A DNA stretch of 64,000 nt from G965276675 sp965276675 (GTDB lineage Bacteria > Acidobacteriota > Terriglobia > Terriglobales > Acidobacteriaceae): NCBI GenBank assembly GCA_965276675.1, contig OZ255624.1, positions 2,666,001 through 2,730,000 on the forward strand, given 5' to 3'. Positions within the stretch are counted from its first letter, which is position 1, and every line of letters starts with the position of its first letter. Made by a program: the position numbers and the translations under genes. Positions 43,124 through 52,732 of the stretch are shown piece by piece. The notes beneath the pieces were generated by a model that saw nothing but the letters and a program-made list of their open reading frames with translations, ran no database searches and had not been told where the DNA came from.

Positions 43124-45493
43124 ATGCCTGACGTAACCTTTACCGTAGACGGCAAGACCCTGACCGCACCCGCGGGCACGCTGCTTATCGAGGCCTGCCG
43201 CGCTGCCGGTATCGAAATCCCCGCGTTCTGCTACTACCCCGGCCTCTCGCTGCAGGCTGCGTGCCGCATGTGCGTGGTGCGCGTCGAAAAGATGCCCAAG
43301 CTCCAGACCGCGTGCACCACGCCGGTGGCCGAGGGCATGGTGGTGCAGTCCGAGACGCCCGAGATCGCGCAGGCGCGCAAGGCCACCATCGAACTGCTGC
43401 TCGGCAATCATCCATTGGACTGCCCGGTCTGCGATGCCGGCGGCGAGTGCGAGCTGCAGGACATGACCTTCCGCTACGGCGCGCCAGAATCGAAGTACGT
43501 CGAGATCAAGCAGCACCGCGAGGAGCAGCAATGGTCGCCGGTTGTTTTCTTCGACCGCCCACGCTGCATCCTCTGCTACCGCTGCGTGCGTGTGTGCGGC
43601 GAGGGCATGGACGTCTGGGCGCTCGGCGTGCAGAACCGCGGCGTCTCCAGCGTCATTGCACCCAACCGCGTCGACCATCTGGACTGCGAAGAGTGCGGCA
43701 TGTGCATTGATGTCTGCCCGGTAGGCGCGCTCACCTCCGGTTCGTATCGCTACAAGACACGGCCATGGGAGATGAACCACACCGCTACCATCTGCACCCA
43801 TTGCGGCGACGGCTGCAAGACGACCCTTGGCGTCCGCCGTGCCGACGACGGCATGGAGATCGTGCGCGGCGACAACCGCGACAAGAGCGGGCTGAACGGC
43901 GACTTCTTGTGCATCAAGGGCCGCTACGCCTTTGACTTTGCCAACAACCCGGAGCGCCTTACCAAACCGCTCATCCGCCAGACCGACGGCCAGTTTGTGA
44001 CCGCGACCTGGGAGCAAGCTATCGATCACGCCGCTAAGAAGTTGCGTGAGGTGCGCGACACCCGGGGCGGCCGCGCGATTGGCGTTATCGGCTCCAACCG
44101 CACCACCAACGAAGAGAATTATCTGCTGCAGAAGTTCGCCCGGACCATCCTTGGCACCAACAACATTGACCACCACCGCACCGCCGACTACGCGAGTTTT
44201 GCGCGCGCGCTTGCCGGCACCAGCGCTAAGACTGCTTCGGTGCATGACGCCGCCACCGCGCCAGCAATCCTGCTGATCGGCAATGATCCCACTGAGCAGC
44301 ACCCGCTGCTGGCCTGGAACCTGCGCACCAATGTTCGTCTGAATAAGGCCAAGCTCTTCATCATCAACACCGAGCCGATAAAACTGCGGCGCCAGGCCAA
44401 GGCCTTCCTGCAGATCCCCACCGATGGCTATGCCGATGCCATCCGCTTCCTTGCTGGCACTGATCCTGAGCTCGCTGGTGTCTCCGAAGCCGCTGCCTTC
44501 CGCAAGGCGCTGCACGCCGAGCCGAATCTGATGATCGTCTTTGGCTCGGAGTTCCGCGGGTCCAACGTCGACGCGCTCGTCCAGTACGGGCTCTCATTGC
44601 CGGATGCTCGATTTGCCATGCTCGGCGACTACGTTAACTCACGCGGTGCGGCGGACATGGGTCTGCTTCCCGACCTGCTACCCGGTTACCTTCCCGTCGG
44701 TCAGCCGGGTCCCTTCGGCGAAGAGTATCCAGGGCTCTCAGGTGAAGCTGGCATGGACCTGCGCGAAGCTGGTTTGGATTTAATCGAGATGATGGACGCT
44801 GCCGGCCGGGGCGAACTCGGTGCTCTCTACGTCGTCGGCTCCAATCCAATCTCGCGCTACGGCGTGGATCGCGACGCGTTCAAGAACACTTTCGTGATCG
44901 TGCAGGAGATGTTCATGACCGAGACCGCGCAGCTGGCCGACGTCATCCTGCCGGTCACGAATCTGTACGAGAAGACCGGCACCGTCACCAACACCTACGG
45001 CGACCAGCAGTTGGTCAAGAAAGCTGGCGATCGCGCCGGGGTTCGCACCGACTTCGAACTTATCGTGCGCCTGGCCGACCGCATGGGCGCGAACCCGCGC
45101 AAGCTGGTGCCCTTCGGCCCGGGTCTTCGCTCCGATACGGGTCAGACTCGTGGAGCGCAGTCCGGCGAGGCGGACCGCCATGCCGTCTGGCTGGCTGCCC
45201 ATGAACTCGAGCCCAAGACCAGTCCCTTCGATCCATACGCCGTCCTCGACGAGATCGCGCGGCTTGTCCCCGGCTACGATCTTTCCCGGATGAACCTGCT
45301 CGCCGGCAACGCGGTACACACGGCCCTGGTCCAGATCCAGACCGCCGGTGCCACGCGCCGGGACCTGGTACTCCCGTCGGACGACACTCTCTTCACCTCC
45401 GGCACCCTGGGCCGCTACAGTCCCAAGCTGCACCAGGTCATGGAGTCGCACACTGTTCTGCCCACAGCAACCGCGGAAGCCGCAGCCGACTAA
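43124..45493 (+). CDS. nuoG: NADH-quinone oxidoreductase subunit G
   Basis: 789-residue Fe-S subunit of the NADH arm. N-terminal 2Fe-2S ligands: FCYYPGLSLQAACRMC and QTACTTP. The N5 cluster His/Cys lie in HPLDCPVCDAGGECELQD. Two further 4Fe-4S sets follow: CILCYRCVRVCGEG and DCEECGMCIDVCPVGALTSG. The molybdopterin-oxidoreductase-like domain begins with ICTHCGDGC and DFLCIKGRY, giving the extra N7 set. The rest is a formate-dehydrogenase-like domain. The first eight codons are duplicated upstream at 42504. Subunits H, J, K, L, M and N follow. Confidence 0.96.
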   Translation: MPDVTFTVDGKTLTAPAGTLLIEACRAAGIEIPAFCYYPGLSLQAACRMCVVRVEKMPKLQTACTTPVAEGMVVQSETPEIAQARKATIELLLGNHPLDCPVCDAGGECELQDMTFRYGAPESKYVEIKQHREEQQWSPVVFFDRPRCILCYRCVRVCGEGMDVWALGVQNRGVSSVIAPNRVDHLDCEECGMCIDVCPVGALTSGSYRYKTRPWEMNHTATICTHCGDGCKTTLGVRRADDGMEIVRGDNRDKSGLNGDFLCIKGRYAFDFANNPERLTKPLIRQTDGQFVTATWEQAIDHAAKKLREVRDTRGGRAIGVIGSNRTTNEENYLLQKFARTILGTNNIDHHRTADYASFARALAGTSAKTASVHDAATAPAILLIGNDPTEQHPLLAWNLRTNVRLNKAKLFIINTEPIKLRRQAKAFLQIPTDGYADAIRFLAGTDPELAGVSEAAAFRKALHAEPNLMIVFGSEFRGSNVDALVQYGLSLPDARFAMLGDYVNSRGAADMGLLPDLLPGYLPVGQPGPFGEEYPGLSGEAGMDLREAGLDLIEMMDAAGRGELGALYVVGSNPISRYGVDRDAFKNTFVIVQEMFMTETAQLADVILPVTNLYEKTGTVTNTYGDQQLVKKAGDRAGVRTDFELIVRLADRMGANPRKLVPFGPGLRSDTGQTRGAQSGEADRHAVWLAAHELEPKTSPFDPYAVLDEIARLVPGYDLSRMNLLAGNAVHTALVQIQTAGATRRDLVLPSDDTLFTSGTLGRYSPKLHQVMESHTVLPTATAEAAAD
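43128..43148. repeat. 21-bp direct repeat, right copy
   Basis: Right copy of the repeat described at 42508-42528. It covers codons 2-9 of nuoG. Confidence 0.85.
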
Positions 45494-45528
45494 GCAACTC
45501 CTTCACGAAAGAGAGCGAACCCAAGCCA

Positions 45529-46572
45529 GTGACTTTGTTGATCTTTTTCCTGCTGACGATCCTTAAGATAGCGGTGGTGCTCGTCGTCTTTCTTACGGCT
45601 GTGGCCTACACGGTGCTGCTCGAGCGCAAGCTGGTTGGCCGCATTCAGAACCGTTGGGGACCCAGCCGTGTCGGACCCTTCGGCCTACTGCAGCCACTCG
45701 CCGATGGCGCAAAGCTCTTCCTCAAGGAAGACCTAATGCCGACCAGCGTCTATCGCCCGCTCTACCTGGCGGCCCCGGTGATTGCGCTAGCCTGCGCGCT
45801 CATCTCGATCGCCCTGGTTCCCTTTGGGAGGGATATCCGCTGGCACGGCGTGGACATGTTCCAGATCGCCGACGTGAACATCGGCCTGCTCATAATTCTC
45901 GGCGTCACCTCGGTCGGCGTCTACGGTATCGCGCTTGCCGGCTGGTCTTCGAACAACAAATACTCCCTGCTCGGCTCGCTGCGTGCCAGCGCCCAAGTCA
46001 TCTCCTATGAGCTGGCGCTCGGCCTCTCGCTGGTCGGCGTCGTTCTGCGCTCCGGCTCCCTGCGCTTGCGCGACATCGTCGACAGCCAGTCCGCCCACGG
46101 CATTGTCTCGTGGAATATCTTCGGCGGCTTCCAGTTTGTCGCCTTCTTCATCTACCTGATGGCAGCCTATGCCGAGACCAACCGTTCGCCCTTCGATCTT
46201 CCCGAGGCTGAGAGCGAGCTCACCGCCGGCTACCATACCGAGTACTCCTCGATGAAGTTCGCCATGTTCTTTATGGCCGAGTACGCAAACATGATCACCG
46301 TCGGCTGCGTCGCGACGCTGCTCTTCTTCGGTGGCTGGACCAGCCCCTTCGGCTCGCTCATACCCGCAGTCGGCGGAGTTGTCGTCCAGGCCTTGCTGCC
46401 GGTCTTCTGGTTTGTGGCGAAGGTCTTCTTCTTTCTCTTCCTGTACATCTGGGTGCGCGGCACGCTGCCCCGCTTCCGCTACGATCAGTTGATGAGCTTT
46501 GGATGGAAGTTCCTGCTGCCGCTTGCCATTTTGAACATCGTCTGCACCAGCCTGTGGCTAGGCCTGAAGTGA
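45529..46572 (+). CDS. nuoH: NADH-quinone oxidoreductase subunit H
   Basis: 347-residue membrane subunit with about eight or nine transmembrane segments that forms the quinone-channel entry. ERKLVGRIQNRWGPSRVGPF near residue 28 and AETNRSPFDLPEAESELTAG near residue 206 are the strict signatures. GTG start at 45529. In most clusters nuoI follows; here only 97 non-coding bases separate it from nuoJ. Confidence 0.96.
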   Translation: MTLLIFFLLTILKIAVVLVVFLTAVAYTVLLERKLVGRIQNRWGPSRVGPFGLLQPLADGAKLFLKEDLMPTSVYRPLYLAAPVIALACALISIALVPFGRDIRWHGVDMFQIADVNIGLLIILGVTSVGVYGIALAGWSSNNKYSLLGSLRASAQVISYELALGLSLVGVVLRSGSLRLRDIVDSQSAHGIVSWNIFGGFQFVAFFIYLMAAYAETNRSPFDLPEAESELTAGYHTEYSSMKFAMFFMAEYANMITVGCVATLLFFGGWTSPFGSLIPAVGGVVVQALLPVFWFVAKVFFFLFLYIWVRGTLPRFRYDQLMSFGWKFLLPLAILNIVCTSLWLGLK

Positions 46573-46669
46573 TTTACAATCTACCTTCTGGTTTCGTAGC
46601 GTCAAACACCTCCATCTGCCCGAGCACTCGCCCGAACTTTAAGCGCCTGCACTGTCAACCAAGAACCTC

Positions 46670-47164
46670 ATGTATATAGCGCTCTTCTTTATCTTCGCGA
46701 TCTTATGTGTGGCCGGTGCGCTGAACCTGCTCCTGCAGCGCCATCCTATTAACAGCGCGCTCTCGCTGATCGTGGTCATGACCTCACTCGCGGTTCTCTA
46801 CCTGCTGCTGGGCGCTGAGTTCCTTGCCGCCGCACAGGTGATCGTCTACTCCGGCGCCATCATGGTGCTCTTTACCTTTGTGGTCATGCTGCTGAACGCC
46901 GGCGAAGAAGAGCGCACCCGCGGCAGCCGCGCCGCTTACCTGGTCGGCTTTCCCGGCGTCGCGGCCCTCTTCGGTTTACTGACCTACGTCTTTCTCTCGG
47001 TCAGCGGCAAGCTGGGCAATGCGCGGCTGGGCGACTATCTGGTCACCACCACCGTTCTCAGCAAGGTTCTCTTTCGCGACCTGCTCCTGCCCTTTGAAGT
47101 CACCTCGGTTCTGATCCTGATCGCTATCCTCGGCGCAGTTGCGCTGGCGCGGAAGGAGTCCTAA
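46670..47164 (+). CDS. nuoJ: NADH-quinone oxidoreductase subunit J
   Basis: 164-residue membrane subunit with five transmembrane segments. LLGAEFLAAAQVIVYSGAIM near residue 43 carries the conserved Glu and Tyr that form the pi-bulge helix in complex I. The C-terminus is LLPFEVTSVLILIAILGAVA. The stop is one base before the nuoK start. Confidence 0.95.
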   Translation: MYIALFFIFAILCVAGALNLLLQRHPINSALSLIVVMTSLAVLYLLLGAEFLAAAQVIVYSGAIMVLFTFVVMLLNAGEEERTRGSRAAYLVGFPGVAALFGLLTYVFLSVSGKLGNARLGDYLVTTTVLSKVLFRDLLLPFEVTSVLILIAILGAVALARKES

Positions 47165-47165
47165 G

Positions 47166-47471
47166 TTGGCGGTTCCTATCTCCTGGTATCTGATCCTCAG
47201 CGCCATCCTCTTCTCGATCGGCGTTGGAGCGTTTCTGATCAAGCGCAACATCATCACCGTCTTCATGTCGATCGAGCTCATGCTCAATGCCGTGAACCTG
47301 ACCTTCGTCGCCTTTGCGCACCAGTGGCATCAAGTTTCCGGACAGATCTTCGTCTTCTTTGTCATGGTGGTCGCCGCTGCGGAGGCCGCCGTCGGCCTCG
47401 CCATCATCATCGCTATCTTCCGCACGCGGAACACGCTCAACGTGGACCAAGTGAACCTGATGAAACTATGA
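47166..47471 (+). CDS. nuoK: NADH-quinone oxidoreductase subunit K
   Basis: 101-residue subunit with three transmembrane segments. The two conserved Glu are in FMSIELMLNAVNL and AAAEAAVGLAI. A TTG at 47166, one base after the nuoJ stop, is chosen; an upstream GTG lies inside nuoJ. The end overlaps the nuoL start by four bases (ATGA). Confidence 0.95.
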   Translation: MAVPISWYLILSAILFSIGVGAFLIKRNIITVFMSIELMLNAVNLTFVAFAHQWHQVSGQIFVFFVMVVAAAEAAVGLAIIIAIFRTRNTLNVDQVNLMKL

Positions 47472-49588
47472 ACGGCGCCTCCCCTTCGCTGCACCTCTGG
47501 CTCATCCCGGTCCTGCCCTTTATTGGCTTTCTGCTGAACGGGTTTCTCGGGCGACGGCTGCCCCGCACCGCCGTCTCGGCCATTGCGCTCCTGTTTACCG
47601 CGGCTCCGTTAGCCATAGTCCTGAATCTCTGGGCGCAGTTCTCATCGCTGACCATGCCCCATGTCGAGCGGCTCGCTCCATGGATCGCGACCTCGACCTT
47701 TCACGCTGACTTTGCTTTTGCGTTCGACCAGCTCACGCTGATCATGCTGCTGGTGGTCACCGGCGTCGGCTTCCTGATTCACCTCTATTCGATCGGCTAC
47801 ATGGCCCATGAGGACGGCTTCTGGCGCTTCTTCGCCTACCTGAACCTCTTCATGTTCTTCATGCTGACTCTCGTTCTCGCCGAGAATTTCCTGCTGATGT
47901 TTGTCGGTTGGGAGGGCGTCGGCTTGGCCTCTTACCTGCTGATCGGTTTCTATTTTGGACGGCACTCCGCAGCCAATGCCGGCAAGAAGGCCTTCATCGT
48001 CAACCGCGTTGGCGACTTCGGCTTCTTGCTCGCGATGTTTCTAACCATCGTGCACTTCGGTACGCTCAGCTTCTCCGCCGTTTTCTCGCAGATCATCCAG
48101 CATCCCGAGTGGCACGGCGGTTTTCTGACCGCCATCGCTCTCCTGCTGGTGCTTGGAGCGACTGGTAAGTCGGCGCAGATTCCGCTCTACATCTGGCTTC
48201 CGGATGCCATGGAAGGTCCAACACCCGTCTCGGCGCTCATCCATGCCGCAACCATGGTCACCGCCGGTATCTACATGGTCGTGCGCACGCATGTGCTCTT
48301 TGACCGCGCACCCGCCGCGCTGACCCTGGTCGCCGTGATCGGCGCGGCTACGGCTTTTTTCGCCGCGACGGTCGGCATCGTGCAGACGGACATCAAGCGC
48401 GTGCTGGCCTACTCCACCATCTCGCAGCTGGGCTATATGTTCCTGGCCTGCGGCGTGGCCGCGTACTCTGCTGCAATCTTCCACTTGCTCACCCACGCCT
48501 TCTTCAAAGCGTTGCTCTTCCTCGCCGCCGGATCGGTCATCCACGGCATAAGCGGCGAGCAGGATATGCGGCGCATGGGCGGCCTGCGCAAGTATCTCCC
48601 AGTCACCTTCTGGACCATGACCATGGGCGTCTTCGCTATCTCCGGCTTTCCGCCCTTCTCTGGCTTCTTCTCCAAGGACGAAATCCTCGCCGATGCCTGG
48701 CGCTCGCCGCACGGCGGCCACGTCCTCTGGTTTGTCGGCTGGGTCACGGCCTTTCTGACCTCCTTCTACATGTTCCGGCTCTGGTACCTTACCTTCTTCC
48801 GGGCGCTGCGTACACCGGATCCGCACCCCGAAACGCACGGCGCCGAAGCCGAAGACGCCAGCCAATCGCGCACCAACGGCCATCATGCCCCTGCCACACA
48901 CCCGGTGCCCGCGCCAGCGCACGCATTAAATCATGGCGTACATGAGAGCTCCTGGGTCATGCTGCTGCCGCTGGTGTTGCTGGCCGTTCTATCCGTAGCC
49001 GGCGGCTGGATCGGCATACCGCACGCTCTTGGCGGCGGTGACCGCCTCGGCGCCTTTCTCGCACCCGTCACCAGCGCCCCGGCCCTCTCCTACGAGCAGG
49101 TCTCGATTGCGATGAACACCACGCCTACCGGTGGCGTGCAGTCTGCGGCCGAGCCCGCAGCGGAGCCCGGCTCCGTCCAGACCGAGCGGGTGCTGACTGG
49201 CTTCTCTGTGCTCGCCGCTGTTCTTGGGCTGCTGCTGGCCGACACTTTCTATCGCCGCAACCCGGAACTGCCCGCGCGCCTGGCTGTCCAGCTGCACGCC
49301 CTCTACGGCCTGGTCTGTAACAAGTATTGGGTCGATCAGATCTACGGCATGATTATTGTGCAGCCGCTGCTCTTCCTCTCCCGCTATGCGCTGTGGGGCG
49401 GGGTCGATCGCGGCGTCATCGGCGGCGGTGGCGTGATGGCAGGCGAGGGTGCGCAGGGCCTCGGTTCCTTGCTCCGGCGCATTCAGTCCGGCAACATTCG
49501 CTCCTACGCAGGCTGGCTGGCGATCGGCGCTGCTGTCATCCTCCTGCTGTCTATCTTTGGATTTGGGACACACTTCGCCCTTCGCTAA
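47468..49588 (+). CDS. nuoL: NADH-quinone oxidoreductase subunit L
   Basis: 706-residue antiporter-like proton-pumping subunit. FVGWEGVGLASYLLIGFY near residue 145 has the key Glu. KSAQIPLYIWLPDAMEGPTP holds the central Lys, followed by ALIHAATMVTAGIYM. HAFFKALLFLAAGSVIH has the second Lys. A His-rich hydrophilic loop (NGHHAPATHPVPAPAHALNH) lies near residue 475. The C-terminal lateral helix and final membrane anchor are present. Confidence 0.96.
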   Translation: MNGASPSLHLWLIPVLPFIGFLLNGFLGRRLPRTAVSAIALLFTAAPLAIVLNLWAQFSSLTMPHVERLAPWIATSTFHADFAFAFDQLTLIMLLVVTGVGFLIHLYSIGYMAHEDGFWRFFAYLNLFMFFMLTLVLAENFLLMFVGWEGVGLASYLLIGFYFGRHSAANAGKKAFIVNRVGDFGFLLAMFLTIVHFGTLSFSAVFSQIIQHPEWHGGFLTAIALLLVLGATGKSAQIPLYIWLPDAMEGPTPVSALIHAATMVTAGIYMVVRTHVLFDRAPAALTLVAVIGAATAFFAATVGIVQTDIKRVLAYSTISQLGYMFLACGVAAYSAAIFHLLTHAFFKALLFLAAGSVIHGISGEQDMRRMGGLRKYLPVTFWTMTMGVFAISGFPPFSGFFSKDEILADAWRSPHGGHVLWFVGWVTAFLTSFYMFRLWYLTFFRALRTPDPHPETHGAEAEDASQSRTNGHHAPATHPVPAPAHALNHGVHESSWVMLLPLVLLAVLSVAGGWIGIPHALGGGDRLGAFLAPVTSAPALSYEQVSIAMNTTPTGGVQSAAEPAAEPGSVQTERVLTGFSVLAAVLGLLLADTFYRRNPELPARLAVQLHALYGLVCNKYWVDQIYGMIIVQPLLFLSRYALWGGVDRGVIGGGGVMAGEGAQGLGSLLRRIQSGNIRSYAGWLAIGAAVILLLSIFGFGTHFALR

Positions 49589-49636
49589 AGGCATGGCCGC
49601 TAACCGCTTGTATCGCGACTCACAAGGACCAATGAC

Positions 49637-51163
49637 GTGCTGAACGATTCCATCCTGACCTGGATCACCTTCCTGCCGACAGGGGGCGCCGTCATTCTGG
49701 CGCTACTGCCCAACCGCGGCAAGCTGGTCCAGTTCTGGGCGCTCCTGATCACGCTGGTGACCTTCGGGCTGACCCTGCACCTGCCGGCCCACTTCGACTA
49801 CACCCACGCCGGCTTCCAGTACCAGGTCAACCGCAGCTGGATCAGCCTTCCGCCCATCCGCTACCACCTGGGCGTTGACGGTCTCTCGGTCTGGCTGGTC
49901 GTGCTCACCGGCTTCCTAGCGCCCCTGGGCGTTCTCGCCTCCTGGCGCGTGGTCGATCAGCGGGCCAAGGAGTTTTACTTCCTCTTTCTGATCCAGCAGA
50001 CGGCTATGCTCGGCGTCTTCGTCGCCCTGGACCTGATCGTCTACTACGCTTTCTGGGAACTCTCACTAGTGCCCATGGCCATCGCCATCGCGATGTTCGG
50101 GCGCGACCGCGGCCAGCGTGCCGCCATCAAGTTCTTTCTCTACACCTTTATCCCTTCGGCACTCTTCCTGGTCGGCATCCTAGCGCTCTACGCACGCACC
50201 GGAACCTTCGACTTCAGCGAGCTGCAGACCGCGCTCACTCACAACCATGGTCTCTTCTCGCCGGCTGCCATGCTCTGGATCTCGCTTGCCTTCCTCGTCG
50301 CCTTCGCCGTCAAGGTTCCAGTCTTCCCACTCCACGGCTGGCTGGGAGATGTCTTTAGTGAAGCGCCCACCGCCTTTGCCATGATCGTCGCCGGCAAACT
50401 CGGCCTCTACTCGCTCATCCGCTTCCATCTCGCGCTCTTTCCAGCGCAGGCCCGCGAGGCCGCCCCGGTGATGATCGCGCTGGCCGTCGTCGGCATCCTC
50501 TATGGCGCGCTGCTTGCCCTGGTGCAAAACGATCTCAAGCGCCTGCTCGCCTTCGCCACCGTCTCGAGTCTCTCTTTCTGCACCCTGGGCATCTATACCT
50601 TCGTCATCTCCGGCCTCGATGGCGCCGTCTACCACATCCTCAACGAGTCGATCTCCGCAGCCGCTATCCTGATCCTGCTCGGCCTGCTCTACGAGCGCTA
50701 TGGCACTTACGAGATCGCCTCCTATGGCGGCCTGGCCTCGAAGATGCCCTGGACCGCCACCCTCTTCGTCATCACCGTGCTCTCGCTGATCGGCCTGCCC
50801 ATCCTGAACGGCTTCGTCAGTGAGTTCCTGGTGCTCTCGAGTGGTTTCGCCGTCAATTACGGATGGGGCGCAGCTGCCACCGTCGGCGTTATCCTGAGCG
50901 CCGCCTACATGCTGTGGACAGTGCAGCGCGTCTTCTACGGCCCGGATTCACCTATGGTCGACCGTCATCCCACACGCGATCTGCTCCCGCGTGAACACCT
51001 GGCGCTCTGGCCCGCAGTCGTCCTCATGCTGATCATGGGCGTGGCCTCGCCCTATTGGATCCGCGCCATTGACACGGGCGTGAGCGTCCTGGCGAACCAC
51101 GGGCCACAGCAGCACGACCACCAGCGCGCCGTCGCCCATACGGTATCTGGAGAGGCACGATGA
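49637..51163 (+). CDS. nuoM: NADH-quinone oxidoreductase subunit M
   Basis: 508-residue antiporter-like subunit. YYAFWELSLVPMAIAIAMFG near residue 135 has the conserved Glu, and FAVKVPVFPLHGWLGDVFSE the central Lys. GTG start at 49637; a nearby ATG is out of frame. The stop overlaps the nuoN ATG by four bases. Confidence 0.96.
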   Translation: MLNDSILTWITFLPTGGAVILALLPNRGKLVQFWALLITLVTFGLTLHLPAHFDYTHAGFQYQVNRSWISLPPIRYHLGVDGLSVWLVVLTGFLAPLGVLASWRVVDQRAKEFYFLFLIQQTAMLGVFVALDLIVYYAFWELSLVPMAIAIAMFGRDRGQRAAIKFFLYTFIPSALFLVGILALYARTGTFDFSELQTALTHNHGLFSPAAMLWISLAFLVAFAVKVPVFPLHGWLGDVFSEAPTAFAMIVAGKLGLYSLIRFHLALFPAQAREAAPVMIALAVVGILYGALLALVQNDLKRLLAFATVSSLSFCTLGIYTFVISGLDGAVYHILNESISAAAILILLGLLYERYGTYEIASYGGLASKMPWTATLFVITVLSLIGLPILNGFVSEFLVLSSGFAVNYGWGAAATVGVILSAAYMLWTVQRVFYGPDSPMVDRHPTRDLLPREHLALWPAVVLMLIMGVASPYWIRAIDTGVSVLANHGPQQHDHQRAVAHTVSGEAR

Positions 51164-52665
51164 ACCCTACCTATCAGATCCTGCGCCTCTTGCCCGAAGT
51201 CATCCTGACCGTGGTCGGCGTCCTGATCATGGTCGTTGACCCGCTCTTTCCTCCAGAGCGTGACCGGGCCCCAGTCGGATGGTTTGCCGTCGCCGGTATT
51301 GTCGCCGCGCTCTGGGCCAGTTTCTGGCAGCTTCGGCTCACCCCCGGCACCGCCTACTATGGCGTGGTGCAGACGGACGCCTTCAGCGTCTTCTTCCATG
51401 TGCTGATCTGCGCCACCGTCCTGATTGCGCTGCTGGCCTCAATCGACAGCATCCGGCCCGGCGTCAATCCCAACCAGCACGATGTCGGCGAGTACTTCGC
51501 GCTGATCATCTTCGGCACCGTCGGCATGCTGCTGATGACCTCCGCCGTCGAGCTGCTGCTGGTCTTCATTGGCCTTGAGATCTCGTCCATCTCCACTTAC
51601 ATCCTGGCCGGCTACCGCAAGCGTTCGGGCCGCAGCCCGGAAGCCGCCATCAAGTACTTCCTGCTCGGCTCCTTTGCCACGGCATTCTTTCTCTATGGCA
51701 TTGCGCTCACCTTTGGCGCCACCGGCAGCACCAAGATCGCCGCCATTGCCCTCGCGCTCCCCCACACCACGACGCCGGTGCTGGCATGGACCGCGCTTGC
51801 GCTCATCCTCATCGGCCTCGGCTTCAAGGTCTCGGCCGCACCCTTCCATGTCTGGACTCCGGATGTCTACGAGGGCGCACCCTCACCCGTTGTCGCCCTG
51901 ATGTCCACCGCGCCCAAGGCCGCCGCCTTCGCCGTGCTGCTCCGCATCGTTTACGTCGCCTTTCCGCTGCTCCAGGACCACTGGTCAGCCCTGCTGTGGC
52001 TGATGGCTGTGGCTTCCATGACCGTCGGCAACTTCGCCGCGCTGCGTCAGCAGAACGTCAAGCGCATGCTGGCTTACTCCTCCATCGCGCACGCTGGCTA
52101 TCTGCTGGTCGCCTTCACCACCTACTCGCCGCAGGCGGTCGCGGCGGCCAGTTTCTACGCCATGGCCTACGCCGCCATGAACGTCGGCATCTTCGCCGTC
52201 ATCAGCCATGTCGGTGGCTACGACGACACCCTCTCCTCCATCGCCGATTACCGAGGACTCGCCTACCGCGCTCCAGTCATGTGCGGCGCCATGGCCTTCT
52301 TCTTGCTCTCGCTCATCGGGATCCCCTTTACCGGCGGCTTCTTTGCCAAGTTCTACGTCTTCTCAGCGGCATTGCAGCATGGCATGATTGCCCTGGCCAT
52401 CATCGGACTCCTCAACAGCGGCATCGCGGTCTTCTACTATCTGCGCCTGCTCACGGCTCTTTACAGCCGTCCTGCGGAAAACGCCGCAGTCATGGCGGTC
52501 CCGCGCATGTCGATTACGCTCGGGGTTGCCATCCTGCTCTCCGCATCCGCCACGCTGATCCTCGGCGTCGCTCCACGCGGCGCGCTGACCTTGGCACAGG
52601 ATGGCGCGAAGACGTTTTTCGTATCTGCGCCGGTCACGACGCCTGTGGTCGCAACGGCGCGATAG
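51160..52665 (+). CDS. nuoN: NADH-quinone oxidoreductase subunit N
   Basis: 501-residue antiporter-like subunit. LVFIGLEISSISTYILAGYR near residue 128 has the conserved Glu; FKVSAAPFHVWTPDVYEGAP has the central Lys; RMLAYSSIAHAGYLLVAF follows. Last subunit of the cluster. A 20-bp palindrome and a VapB/VapC pair follow within 70 bases. Confidence 0.96.
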   Translation: MNPTYQILRLLPEVILTVVGVLIMVVDPLFPPERDRAPVGWFAVAGIVAALWASFWQLRLTPGTAYYGVVQTDAFSVFFHVLICATVLIALLASIDSIRPGVNPNQHDVGEYFALIIFGTVGMLLMTSAVELLLVFIGLEISSISTYILAGYRKRSGRSPEAAIKYFLLGSFATAFFLYGIALTFGATGSTKIAAIALALPHTTTPVLAWTALALILIGLGFKVSAAPFHVWTPDVYEGAPSPVVALMSTAPKAAAFAVLLRIVYVAFPLLQDHWSALLWLMAVASMTVGNFAALRQQNVKRMLAYSSIAHAGYLLVAFTTYSPQAVAAASFYAMAYAAMNVGIFAVISHVGGYDDTLSSIADYRGLAYRAPVMCGAMAFFLLSLIGIPFTGGFFAKFYVFSAALQHGMIALAIIGLLNSGIAVFYYLRLLTALYSRPAENAAVMAVPRMSITLGVAILLSASATLILGVAPRGALTLAQDGAKTFFVSAPVTTPVVATAR

Positions 52666-52693
52666 TAATTGCAAAAGTTAAACCTCCTAAACT

Positions 52694-52713
52694 AAACTAA
52701 GTGGACTTAGTTT
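52694..52713. promoter_or_regulatory. 20-bp inverted repeat before vapB, possible operator or terminator
   Basis: AAACTAAGT and its exact reverse complement are separated by GG. It lies 28 bases after the nuoN stop and 19 bases before the antitoxin GTG. A run of T follows (TTTTATT), so it could end the nuo transcript, be the VapB operator, or do both. Confidence 0.55.
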
Positions 52714-52732
52714 TATTCGAAGGGGGCAAGCC

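Noticed and set aside
43115..44515. 466-codon minus-strand frame opposite nuoG
   Set aside because: Low-complexity Ala/Gly/Val/His-rich translation with no motif, exactly opposite the conserved nuoG frame.
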